Assembly (NCBI GenBank): GCA_910577785.1
Contig: CAJTNT010000085.1
Span: forward strand, 1-6,202
Direction of reading: 5' to 3'
Origin: an uncultured Lachnospiraceae bacterium
Lineage (GTDB): Bacteria > Bacillota > Clostridia > Lachnospirales > Lachnospiraceae
Length of the DNA stretch: 6,202 nucleotides
The notes beneath the pieces are model-generated. The model ran no database searches and was not told the DNA's origin. It saw only the letters and a program-made list of their open reading frames with translations. Numbering within the stretch: the first letter of the stretch is position 1; each line of letters starts with the position of its first letter. Below are positions 1 to 4,528 of this stretch, piece by piece. Both the position numbers and the translations under genes were made by a program.

Positions 1-155
1 CAGAGCAATCTTTGAATACATAGAAGGCTGGTATAACCGTAAGCGGATACATAGCTCTATTGGTTATTTGACACCACAGCAAAAGGAGGATGAGGAACTT
101 AAAAAAACAGCATAATCTTTCGACTTTTTTTGTCCAAAGTATTGACATAGGTCCA
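1..155 (+). mobile_element. Right end of an IS3-family insertion sequence (partial)
   Basis: The window opens inside an insertion sequence. It contains the last codons of an IS3-type transposase (2-115) followed by about 40 bp that look like the right terminal inverted repeat. That end reads CGAC, a run of T, TGTCCAAAG, TTGACATAGG and finally GTCCA near 155. A left end starting TGGACCTATG would be its mirror, but it lies outside the window, so the exact boundary and any target duplication cannot be confirmed. The end lies only 23 bp from the stop codon of the leftward gene 179-613. The insertion therefore landed just downstream of that gene and separated it from whatever followed. Confidence 0.75.
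2..115 (+). CDS. IS3-family transposase (OrfB), C-terminal fragment
   Basis: Only the last 37 codons are in the window; the gene begins upstream. The frame reads RAIFEYIEGWYNRKRIHSSI, then GYLTPQQ and a charged tail ending at TAA (113-115). The pattern YIxxWYNxxRxHSSxGYLTP is the hallmark C-terminus of the rve-type DDE integrase domain in IS3/IS150-group transposases, just after the catalytic glutamate. In the family this protein is usually made by -1 frameshifting with OrfA and catalyses copy-out-paste-in transposition through a circular intermediate. Neither OrfA nor the catalytic residues can be seen here. The family call is firm; whether the element is complete is unknown. Confidence 0.85.
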   Translation, partial: RAIFEYIEGWYNRKRIHSSIGYLTPQQKEDEELKKTA

Positions 156-178
156 ATAACGTATTCCAGAATTAAGCA

Positions 179-613
179 TTATTTGTCATACCTTCCCTGG
201 TATTCCTGTAAGACATTCCTGACTTTCTTAAAGCTTAAGAGCATCTCCAATGCCCTATTTTGGCAGTCAAAGCAGCTCCTCCGGCTAAAATGCATCTCCT
301 TCTCAATGGACGCCCAGCTTTTGCAGTCAATGAAGCGGAGTTCCAATACCATCCGCTCCATGCTGCTTTTCTCCAAAAAGTCCATGATATCCATGACTTT
401 CAGAAGGGCATTTTCTGCCCGGCTTTTCTGTTCCTCTATCCGGGTCTCAATTTCGCTCATGCGGTAAACGAAGGAAGCATTTAGAGCATTTATTGTATCC
501 TTATATCCCAATGCAACCGCCACGTCTTTCCCAACGAACCATGGCTCTCCTTTAATGTTTACTGTCCTTACTTGGCCAAACTCTTTATTCTTAAAAATCT
601 GTAAATTCTCCAT
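179..613 (-). CDS. Chimeric protein: BRO-N antirepressor start joined to a sigma-region-4-like (DUF1492-type) tail
   Basis: 144 aa, ATG start at 613, with an AGGAAGGG motif about 9 bases upstream. Residues 1 to about 45 (MENLQIF, EFGQVRTV, GEPWFVGKDVAVALGY) are the opening of a BRO-N domain, the DNA-binding domain of phage Ant/BRO antirepressors. The domain then stops short. Residues 50-80 form a charged helical stretch. Residues 85-130 (ERMVLELRFIDCKSWASIEK, then EMHFSRRSCFDCQNRALEML) match the sigma-70 region 4-like helix-turn-helix of small phage regulators (DUF1492/ArpU-like). So a BRO-N 5' end appears to have replaced the original start of a sigma-like regulator. Its first 46 bases overlap the end of the upstream gene in another frame. 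Function is uncertain; it may simply provide a translated start for the regulator. Confidence 0.7.
   Translation of the reverse strand: MENLQIFKNKEFGQVRTVNIKGEPWFVGKDVAVALGYKDTINALNASFVYRMSEIETRIEEQKSRAENALLKVMDIMDFLEKSSMERMVLELRFIDCKSWASIEKEMHFSRRSCFDCQNRALEMLLSFKKVRNVLQEYQGRYDK
505..613 (-). repeat. BRO-N 5' repeat, copy 2
   Basis: Second, diverged copy of the BRO-N coding start, in the same direction as copy 1 at 954-842. Homology fades after the codons for ALGYKDTINA, where the sigma-like tail begins. It includes the ATG start at 613 and the GGTAAT in front of it. Confidence 0.75.
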
Positions 614-1191
614 ATTACCTGTCCCTTCCTTCTTGATTTTATTCCCTTCTCCGCTTTAACTACTTCCGAAGTCACCCAATGCTTAAACCTCTTGGCGCTT
701 TCCAGCCTGCTGCCGAAAATCAGGGCATATAGGCCGGATTCGTTAATTATGGCCATTTTGAGGGAGCCAGGAGGTGTTTCCATTTCGGCAACACCTCTGT
801 CTTCCGACTCGACTTTCTTTGAAACTGCGCTTCTTGGCTCCGCATACCCTAATGCCTCTGCCACATCTTTTCCAACAAACCAAGGCTCTCCTTTAATATT
901 TATTGTTCTTACCTGGCCAAATTCTGGGCTTTCAAAAATCTTTAGCTCATTCAAATTACCTTCACCCCCTTTCTGAAACATGCTTTTCTTTAGATGTAAA
1001 CTCTCTTGGATCAACCCCCAGAAAAAACATACACTCATAAATTCATGATCTCTTAAATCCCTGTTTCTTTTTTTGCTCAACAAACTATCATACAAAGAGC
1101 GATATGGGAGACCTGTTTCCCTAGACATTTTCTGTAAATTGATTTCTTTATTCCTTACATACTCAGAAACCCTAACAGTTATATCACTCAA
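568..1191 (-). CDS. HTH + BRO-N antirepressor-like protein, C-terminally truncated
   Basis: 207 aa from a TTG start at 1191, placed by a strong GGAGGT (1203-1198) six bases upstream. Residues 1-60 (SDITVRVSEYVRNKEINLQK, then MSRETGLPYRSLYDSLL) resemble small phage helix-turn-helix regulators that are normally separate proteins. Residues 81-178 are a BRO-N domain (FGQVRTINIKGEPWFVGKDV, AEALGY, INESGLYALIFGSRLESAKR, FKHWVTSEVV). After SEVV the family would continue with IRKHG and often a KilAC or other C-terminal domain. Here it runs into a basic tail made from the next gene's leader and stops. L80 is a TTG codon at 954 preceded by AAGGGGGTGAAGGTAAT, so a separate BRO-N protein of 128 aa could also be made. 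First gene of the leftward operon and the likely target of the divergent repressor. Confidence 0.75.
   Translation of the reverse strand: MSDITVRVSEYVRNKEINLQKMSRETGLPYRSLYDSLLSKKRNRDLRDHEFMSVCFFWGLIQESLHLKKSMFQKGGEGNLNELKIFESPEFGQVRTINIKGEPWFVGKDVAEALGYAEPRSAVSKKVESEDRGVAEMETPPGSLKMAIINESGLYALIFGSRLESAKRFKHWVTSEVVKAEKGIKSRRKGQVIWRIYRFLRIKSLAK
842..954 (-). repeat. BRO-N 5' repeat, copy 1
   Basis: This stretch encodes NELKIFESPEFGQVRTINIK through GEPWFVGKDVAEALGYA. It is repeated about 341 bp further along the same strand (613-505) as the start of the next gene. The proteins share EFGQVRT-NIKGEPWFVGKDVA-ALGY almost exactly, while the DNA differs mostly at third positions. The few bases before the start (GGTAAT then TTG or ATG) are also shared. 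Confidence 0.75.
952..973 (-). promoter_or_regulatory. Internal ribosome binding site and TTG start inside the HTH-BRO gene
   Basis: On the minus strand the sequence reads AAAGGGGGTGAAGGTAAT followed by TTG (954-952), the codon for L80. A GGGGG stretch about 9 bases before a TTG, together with the match to GGTAAT-ATG at the second BRO-N copy, suggests that this was (or still is) the original start of a free-standing BRO-N gene. Confidence 0.5.
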
Positions 1192-1207
1192 TATATCACC
1201 TCCGTTT

Positions 1208-1289
1208 TTCTAAAATTCTTGGAATAACTATACAATACTCTTATTTACTCAGAATATCAATATATTTTTCTGAGAAAGTTAGAATTTTT
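1208..1289. promoter_or_regulatory. Candidate operator cluster between the divergent promoters
   Basis: Several related palindromes lie between the two genes. TTTCTGAGAAA (1267-1277) is a perfect 11-bp palindrome. ATTCTTGGAAT (1215-1225) has the same TTC/GAA plan. CTCAGAA (1248-1254) pairs with TTCTGAG (1268-1274) as a perfect 7-bp inverted repeat. AAAATTCT (1212-1219) is mirrored by AGAATTTT (1281-1288). Such repeated sites between a repressor and its divergent target are typical of phage immunity regions. That the repressor 1346-2125 binds them is inference. Confidence 0.5.
1232..1260 (-). promoter_or_regulatory. Leftward promoter of the antirepressor operon
   Basis: On the minus strand there is TTGATA (1260-1255), a 17-bp spacer and TATTGT (1237-1232). 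Transcription would start near 1225, about 35 bases before the TTG start at 1191. A CTCAGAA half-site lies within the spacer, and an ATTC-TTG-GAAT palindrome (1215-1225) lies on the start point, so the divergent repressor could block it. Confidence 0.65.
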
Positions 1290-1290
1290 G

Positions 1291-1319
1291 TTGACGTGTT
1301 AAAATTATAATGGTATATT
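1291..1319 (+). promoter_or_regulatory. Rightward promoter of the repressor gene
   Basis: TTGACG (1291-1296), a 17-bp spacer and TATATT (1314-1319) form a near-consensus sigma-A promoter. Transcription would start near 1326, only a few bases before the AAGGAGGG ribosome binding site (1329-1336). This gives a very short leader and rules out the upstream in-frame ATG at 1310 as the start. Confidence 0.7.
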
Positions 1320-1345
1320 ACATATCAGAAGGAGGGCATTTGTTT

Positions 1346-2125
1346 ATGAAAATTGGAAATACATTGAGAGAATCAAGAATAAATGCCAAAATGTCCGTAA
1401 AGCAGATTTCTGACATTCTTACAGAACAAGGATATAAGGCTTCTGAAAAAACTATTTATAGTTGGGAATCTGATAACAGTAAGCCAGATATTGAAATTCT
1501 CATGAAACTATGTGATTTATATGGCATCAGAGACATATTAAAAACTTTCGGATATAATGGCTACAAAGAAGATGGTAGTATTCAGCTAAATATGAAAGAA
1601 CATGAAATAATTGAAAGCTATCGCTCCCTTACACCTTCCAGCAAAAACCACATTGATTATGAATTGAATCGGGAAGTTAAGCGGATGGTGGAACTGCAAA
1701 AGCAATCTGACTACATAAAGGAATTGGAGAAATCCACCCAGCAAGACAGTCAGATACATAAATTAGACATGCGGCTCATTAATTATTACTACCGCCTGGC
1801 ATCCGCAGGCACAGGGCAGATCGTGTTTGACATGCCGCCAACAAAGCGGATTGAGATCCCAGACATCCCAGAATACAGAAGCGTGGATTACGCCATTGGG
1901 GTGAATGGCAGCAGCATGGAGCCTGAATACAGCGATGGCGATACACTGCTCATAGAGATGGCGGAAGAGGTGACGCCAGGGGAGAATGGAATCTTCCTGG
2001 TTGACGGCGAAAGCTATGTAAAGAAGCTGGGGGATGGGGAACTGATCTCCCTCAATCCTGAATACGGCAACATCCCGCTCACCGAGAACTCAAGGTGCAT
2101 GGGGAAGGTGGTTGGGAAATTATGA
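1346..2125 (+). CDS. CI/LexA-type phage repressor (XRE HTH + S24 autocleavage domain)
   Basis: 259 aa. ATG at 1346 is chosen because the ATG at 1310 lies inside the promoter and AAGGAGGG sits nine bases upstream of 1346. Residues 1-65 are an XRE helix-turn-helix (LRESRINAKMSVKQISDILT, KTIYSWESDNSKPDIEILMK). Residues 80-140 form a helical linker. Residues 150-259 are an S24 peptidase domain: the likely cleavage site is A154-G155 in LASAGTG, the nucleophile is S190 in GSSMEP, and the general base lysine is K226 in SYVKKL. The family binds operators as a dimer and self-cleaves when stimulated by RecA filament, so the element is probably SOS-inducible. Divergent from the antirepressor operon. The first half is AT-rich and the last third much richer in GC, suggesting a mosaic gene. 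Its 3' end is duplicated at 3236-3352. Confidence 0.88.
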   Translation: MKIGNTLRESRINAKMSVKQISDILTEQGYKASEKTIYSWESDNSKPDIEILMKLCDLYGIRDILKTFGYNGYKEDGSIQLNMKEHEIIESYRSLTPSSKNHIDYELNREVKRMVELQKQSDYIKELEKSTQQDSQIHKLDMRLINYYYRLASAGTGQIVFDMPPTKRIEIPDIPEYRSVDYAIGVNGSSMEPEYSDGDTLLIEMAEEVTPGENGIFLVDGESYVKKLGDGELISLNPEYGNIPLTENSRCMGKVVGKL

Positions 2126-2127
2126 TT
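2003..2127 (+). repeat. Repressor 3'-end direct repeat, copy 1 (inside the live gene)
   Basis: The last ~120 bp of the repressor gene, from the codons for DGESYVKKL to the stop, recurs at 3236-3352 in the same orientation. Positions 2061-2115 and 3290-3344 are identical over 55 bp. The two copies flank the nuclease gene. Confidence 0.9.
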
Positions 2128-2135
2128 AAATAGCC

Positions 2136-2164
2136 CTGGCAATTTAACCTAATTGTAATATAAT
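2136..2164 (+). promoter_or_regulatory. Possible promoter of the Rpn-family nuclease gene
   Basis: A perfect TATAAT (2159-2164) is preceded, after a 17-bp spacer, by CTGGCA (2136-2141), a weak -35 box. It lies in the 95-bp gap after the repressor and would start transcription near 2171. No terminator is visible between the two genes, so read-through from the repressor promoter is also possible. Confidence 0.45.
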
Positions 2165-2220
2165 CACCGAAGGATATGCTAGTTTTATGAATCCATATAT
2201 TTTAGGAAGGGACAAAAACA

Positions 2221-3093
2221 ATGGACAATTTCTTGATGAAGCCCAAAATTGATTTCGCATTCAAGGAAATCATGATGGACGAGAAGGCACGCATCGGATT
2301 CCTGGCCGCCGTGCTCCACCTGGATCCCAAAAATATAAAAGAAACACGGATCCTGAACCCTTACCTTCGGAAGGTACATGAGGATGACAAGCTGGGGATC
2401 CTGGACGTCCGCATCCTTATGAACGACGATGCCATGATTGACGTGGAAATCCAGCTCTCGGAGCTGCTGGTATGGCCAGACCGCTCCCTCTTTTATGCGG
2501 CAAAGATGTACGCCGACCAGATTGAGCAGGGACAGAAATATGACGTACTCAAGAAGTGCGTCAGCATCAGCATCCTGGACTTTAATCTTTTCAAGGAAGA
2601 ACCAGGCTTCTACTCCTGTTTCCACATCCGGGAGGATACCCGCGGGTTCCTGTATACCGATAAGATGGAATTCCATGTGATCGAGCTCCCAAAGCTCCCC
2701 CCGGAACTGAAGGAGAACTGCACTGGGCTGGAACTATGGGCAAAGTTTATCAATGCAGAACGGAAGGAGGAATTTGACATGCTTGCAGAAAAAGACCCCT
2801 ATATCGACAGCGCTTACCAGCAGCTGCAGGTCATCAGCCAGGACAAGCAGAAGCGCCTGGAATACGAGGCCAGGGAAAAGGCTGTCAGGGACTACAACCA
2901 GGGAATGTACGAAGCAGAAGAACGCGGGGTTAAACGTGGCAAACAGGAAGAGTCCGTCCGCGTTGCGAAAGACATGCTCCAGGAAGGTTTTGACGTAAAG
3001 ATTATCTCCAAAATATCCGGTCTTTCTTTGCCAGAAATAGAAAAATTAAAGAATACACTGCTGGGAGAAGCGAATAAAAACAGCACGCTGTAG
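2221..3093 (+). CDS. Rpn-family recombination-promoting nuclease / putative transposase (PD-(D/E)XK)
   Basis: 290 aa. ATG at 2221 follows AGGAAGGG (2204-2211). The opening MKPKIDFAFKEI, then FLAAVLHL and the block GILDVRI with IDVEIQLSE, mark the PDDEXK_2/Rpn family. The likely catalytic residues are D62, E76 and Q78 (D-x(n)-ExQ). Further family motifs are RSLFYAAKMYADQIEQGQKY at 88-107, and the C-terminal tail GMYEAEERGVKRGKQE followed by AKDMLQEGFDVKIISKISGL (228-268). E. coli RpnA-D are DNA endonucleases that promote RecA-independent recombination. Many relatives are annotated as transposases without proof. Length is normal for the family and the catalytic core looks intact. The TAG stop falls at the junction with a duplicated piece of the same gene (3092-3182). 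It is flanked by two repressor 3' ends, so it may be a cassette. Confidence 0.85.
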   Translation: MDNFLMKPKIDFAFKEIMMDEKARIGFLAAVLHLDPKNIKETRILNPYLRKVHEDDKLGILDVRILMNDDAMIDVEIQLSELLVWPDRSLFYAAKMYADQIEQGQKYDVLKKCVSISILDFNLFKEEPGFYSCFHIREDTRGFLYTDKMEFHVIELPKLPPELKENCTGLELWAKFINAERKEEFDMLAEKDPYIDSAYQQLQVISQDKQKRLEYEAREKAVRDYNQGMYEAEERGVKRGKQEESVRVAKDMLQEGFDVKIISKISGLSLPEIEKLKNTLLGEANKNSTL

Positions 3094-3182
3094 GAGGAAT
3101 TTGACATGCTTGCAGAAAGGGAGCCCTATATCGACAACGTTTACCAGCAGCTGTAGGTTACCAGCCTGAACAAACAGAACCG
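3092..3182 (+). pseudogene. Duplicated, decayed internal segment of the Rpn-family gene
   Basis: Aligns without gaps to 2765-2855 of the intact gene at a constant offset of 327 bp. Shared blocks include AGGAGGAATTTGACATGC and TTACCAGCAGCTG. The CAG for residue Q203 has become TAG at 3154-3156. Many differences are third-position changes, so it descends from a diverged homologue rather than a fresh copy. It starts exactly at the stop codon of the intact gene, and the TAG stop of that gene is shared with the junction. Confidence 0.85.
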
Positions 3183-3235
3183 GAAGGAAACTACGGATGG
3201 GTATCACGGATGTATTTATGGCGACTCAATTTAAA

Positions 3236-3352
3236 GGCGAAAGCTATGCAAAGAAGCTGGGGATGGGGAGCTAATTTCCCCCACCCCCAAATACGGCAAC
3301 ATCCCGCTCACCGAGAACTCAAGGTGCATGGGGAAGGTGGTTGGCAAGTTAT
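3236..3352 (+). pseudogene. Remnant of a second repressor gene (3' end only)
   Basis: Matches the repressor gene from GGCGAAAGCTATG to the final TGA (compare 2006-2125). One G is missing in the G-run near 3258-3261, which breaks the frame. The 55 bases 3290-3344 are identical to 2061-2115, yet flanking parts have changed. The last codons GGC AAG TTA TGA still encode G-K-L-stop like GGG AAA TTA TGA in the live gene, a synonymous difference. Only the C-terminal ~38 codons remain and no start is present. About 50 bp (3183-3235) between the two remnants are not recognisable. Confidence 0.88.
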
Positions 3353-3374
3353 GATAAAGTACTATATATTGTGG

Positions 3375-3406
3375 TTATACACATATTACCCACAATTTTA
3401 TCCACA
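3375..3406 (+). promoter_or_regulatory. Cluster of three DnaA-box-like 9-mers
   Basis: TTATACACA (3375-3383), TTACCCACA (3386-3394) and TTATCCACA (3398-3406) lie in the same orientation with starts 11 and 12 bp apart, about one helical turn. The third matches the consensus TTATCCACA exactly, the first differs at the tolerated fifth base, and the second has one further change. They sit in AT-rich DNA (ACTATATATT before, TTTTTTAAAAAA after), just upstream of the promoter at 3422. The motif match is direct; DnaA binding or origin function is inference. Confidence 0.5.
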
Positions 3407-3421
3407 TTTTTTAAAAAACAG

Positions 3422-3449
3422 TTGACTTTTGGGAGTTTTAGGCTATACT
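3422..3449 (+). promoter_or_regulatory. Promoter of the leader RNA and Abi_2 gene
   Basis: TTGACT (3422-3427), a 16-bp spacer and TATACT (3444-3449) make a strong sigma-A-type promoter. The start of transcription would be near 3456, just before the structured leader. Confidence 0.75.
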
Positions 3450-3455
3450 ATTAAG

Positions 3456-3507
3456 TAACAGAAGCTCCCACACCTCTCAACGATGTGTCCAATGGGAGCA
3501 CTTTTTT
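3456..3507 (+). ncRNA. AbiF-RNA-like structured leader, putative RNA antitoxin, ending in a terminator hairpin
   Basis: About 52 nt between the promoter and the Abi_2 gene. The outer stem is GCTCCC (3464-3469) with GGGAGC (3494-3499). The inner stem is ACAC (3470-3473) with GTGT (3485-3488). The apical loop is CTCTCAACGAT, and the bulge on the 3' side is CCAAT (3489-3493). C3501 and six T (3502-3507) follow, so the RNA can end here as an intrinsic terminator. From established knowledge, a conserved 'AbiF' RNA motif occurs directly upstream of Abi_2/AbiF genes, and such RNAs have been proposed and reported as antitoxins of the HEPN protein. Position, size and hairpin plan agree. A match to the Rfam consensus was not computed. 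Confidence 0.65.
3464..3507 (+). terminator. Intrinsic terminator inside the leader, upstream of the Abi_2 gene
   Basis: The GCTCCC/GGGAGC stem with its inner ACAC/GTGT helix is followed by CTTTTTT. Transcripts would mostly stop before the Abi_2 start at 3526. This keeps toxin mRNA low relative to the small RNA, the arrangement used by type III toxin-antitoxin loci. Confidence 0.7.
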
Positions 3508-3525
3508 ATTTACAAGGGAGAAAAA

Positions 3526-4392
3526 ATGGAGCTGAAGAAACCTACAACCTTTGAAGAGCAGGCAGAACTGCTGGAGAAGAAAAATATTACCATCACAAAC
3601 AGAGCCTCCTGCATTGATTTTTTGTCAAAGACGAATTATTACCGCCTTTCTGGCTATTATCTTCCTTTTATACGGAAGGAAGAAGAAAGGTGCTTCATGC
3701 CAATTGAATTTGGGCGTATCCAAAATATATATGAGTTCGATGCCAAATTGAGGAACCTGATTTCCTCAGCAATAGAAAAAATTGAAATACATATCCGAAC
3801 ACAGCTTGCTTATTTCCACGCACATGCCTATGGGGCGGAAGGATACATGGATGCCTCATCATTTAACAAGAAGCATAACCATTCTTCTTATATGAGCCAT
3901 GTCAGCGCATGCATTACGGAAAATGCTAATACTCTTGTTATAAAACACCACAAAGAAAAGTATGGGGGGCACATCCCAGTCTGGGCAATCATAGATTTTT
4001 TTTCCATTGGGATGCTTTCCTATTTCTACCGCGGGATGAAGAATAGTGACAAAGCGAAGATAGCCGAACGTACTTACGGTGTCAATTACCAGACATTAGA
4101 AAGCTGGCTGCGCTGCCTAACAGACTTGCGCAACAGATGCGCCCACTATTCTAGGCTATACTACTGGATATTTCCCGCCATTCCTAAAATGCCCACGAAA
4201 GAAAAGTATGCCCCTACACGGCGGCTGTTTGCCCAGCTTTATATGCTAAAACTTATGTATCCAGATAAGGGAAAGTGGGATAATGATTTTGTAAAGCCAT
4301 TGGGAAAATTAATAAAGAAATATAAGAAAGACATATCCTTAAAACATTTGGACTTTCCATATCACTGGCAATCAATGTTGAAGCAGGAATGA
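3526..4392 (+). CDS. Abi_2 family (AbiD/AbiF-like) HEPN abortive-infection protein
   Basis: 288 aa, typical for the family. ATG at 3526 with AAGGGAG (3514-3520) five bases upstream. The N-terminal part carries the Abi_2 signature FLSKTNYYRLSGYYLPF (32-48). FDAKLRNLISSAIEKIEIHI (71-90) and PVWAIIDFFSIGMLSYFYRG (151-170) follow. LRNRCAHYSRLYYW (201-214) contains R202-x4-H207, the RxxxxH catalytic motif of HEPN ribonucleases. The likely role is a cytoplasmic RNase toxin that stops growth or translation during phage infection. A terminated small RNA precedes it (3456-3507), which is the expected antitoxin or guide-like partner. AbiF-type HEPN proteins have been linked to the origin of Cas13. Only one clear RxxxxH is visible. 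AbiD and AbiF cannot be told apart from sequence alone. It has its own promoter and no translational coupling to neighbours. Confidence 0.88.
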   Translation: MELKKPTTFEEQAELLEKKNITITNRASCIDFLSKTNYYRLSGYYLPFIRKEEERCFMPIEFGRIQNIYEFDAKLRNLISSAIEKIEIHIRTQLAYFHAHAYGAEGYMDASSFNKKHNHSSYMSHVSACITENANTLVIKHHKEKYGGHIPVWAIIDFFSIGMLSYFYRGMKNSDKAKIAERTYGVNYQTLESWLRCLTDLRNRCAHYSRLYYWIFPAIPKMPTKEKYAPTRRLFAQLYMLKLMYPDKGKWDNDFVKPLGKLIKKYKKDISLKHLDFPYHWQSMLKQE

Positions 4393-4429
4393 GATTGTTT
4401 GCAATCCAATGCACATACTTGACAACATA

Positions 4430-4522
4430 AAAAAAATAAGCTAACCCCAGGGGCAAAGGAATTCTAAGCCTTACGGCCTACTCCTATTCAGGAACCCAGC
4501 CTTGTCCTTCGCGAGTTAACGT
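4430..4522 (-). ncRNA. Possible leftward small RNA resembling an IS200/IS605 3'-end (omega-RNA-like) scaffold
   Basis: Read on the minus strand from about 4522, the segment contains CTGGGTTCCTGAATAGGAG, then TAGGCC-GTAA-GGCTTA (4480-4465, a 6-bp stem with a GNRA loop), then GAATTCC and CCCCTGGGG (4453-4445), TTAGC and a run of T near 4437-4430. TTCCT-GAAT-AGGAG (4494-4481) can form a second hairpin, and AATTCC can pair weakly with GGGGTT. The order TGGGT, GAA, stem-loop, GAAxxCC, CCCC/GGGG is the plan I associate with the 3' scaffolds of IS200/IS605 tnpB elements, but no tnpB is present and the final stem has lost its loop. A promoter sits directly upstream. It could also be an unrelated RNA or just a decayed element end. 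Confidence 0.3.
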
Positions 4523-4528
4523 ATGTAT

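Noticed and set aside
90..467. Plus-strand open frame over the leftward chimeric gene
   Set aside because: It is the antisense of the supported gene 179-613, has low-complexity Ser/Phe-rich composition and shows no family motif.
1310..1345. Upstream in-frame ATG (1310) and TTG (1340) for the repressor
   Set aside because: The ATG lies inside the promoter, upstream of the predicted transcript start. The TTG is too close to the ribosome binding site. ATG 1346 gives the normal family N-terminus.
3210..3425. 71-aa open frame over the repressor remnant
   Set aside because: It arises from the frameshifted remnant plus AT-rich DNA, with no ribosome binding site and no recognisable domain.
4393..4406. 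GATTG-TTTG-CAATC stem directly after the Abi_2 stop as its terminator
   Set aside because: The stem is only 5 bp and no T-tract follows, so it is not a convincing terminator.
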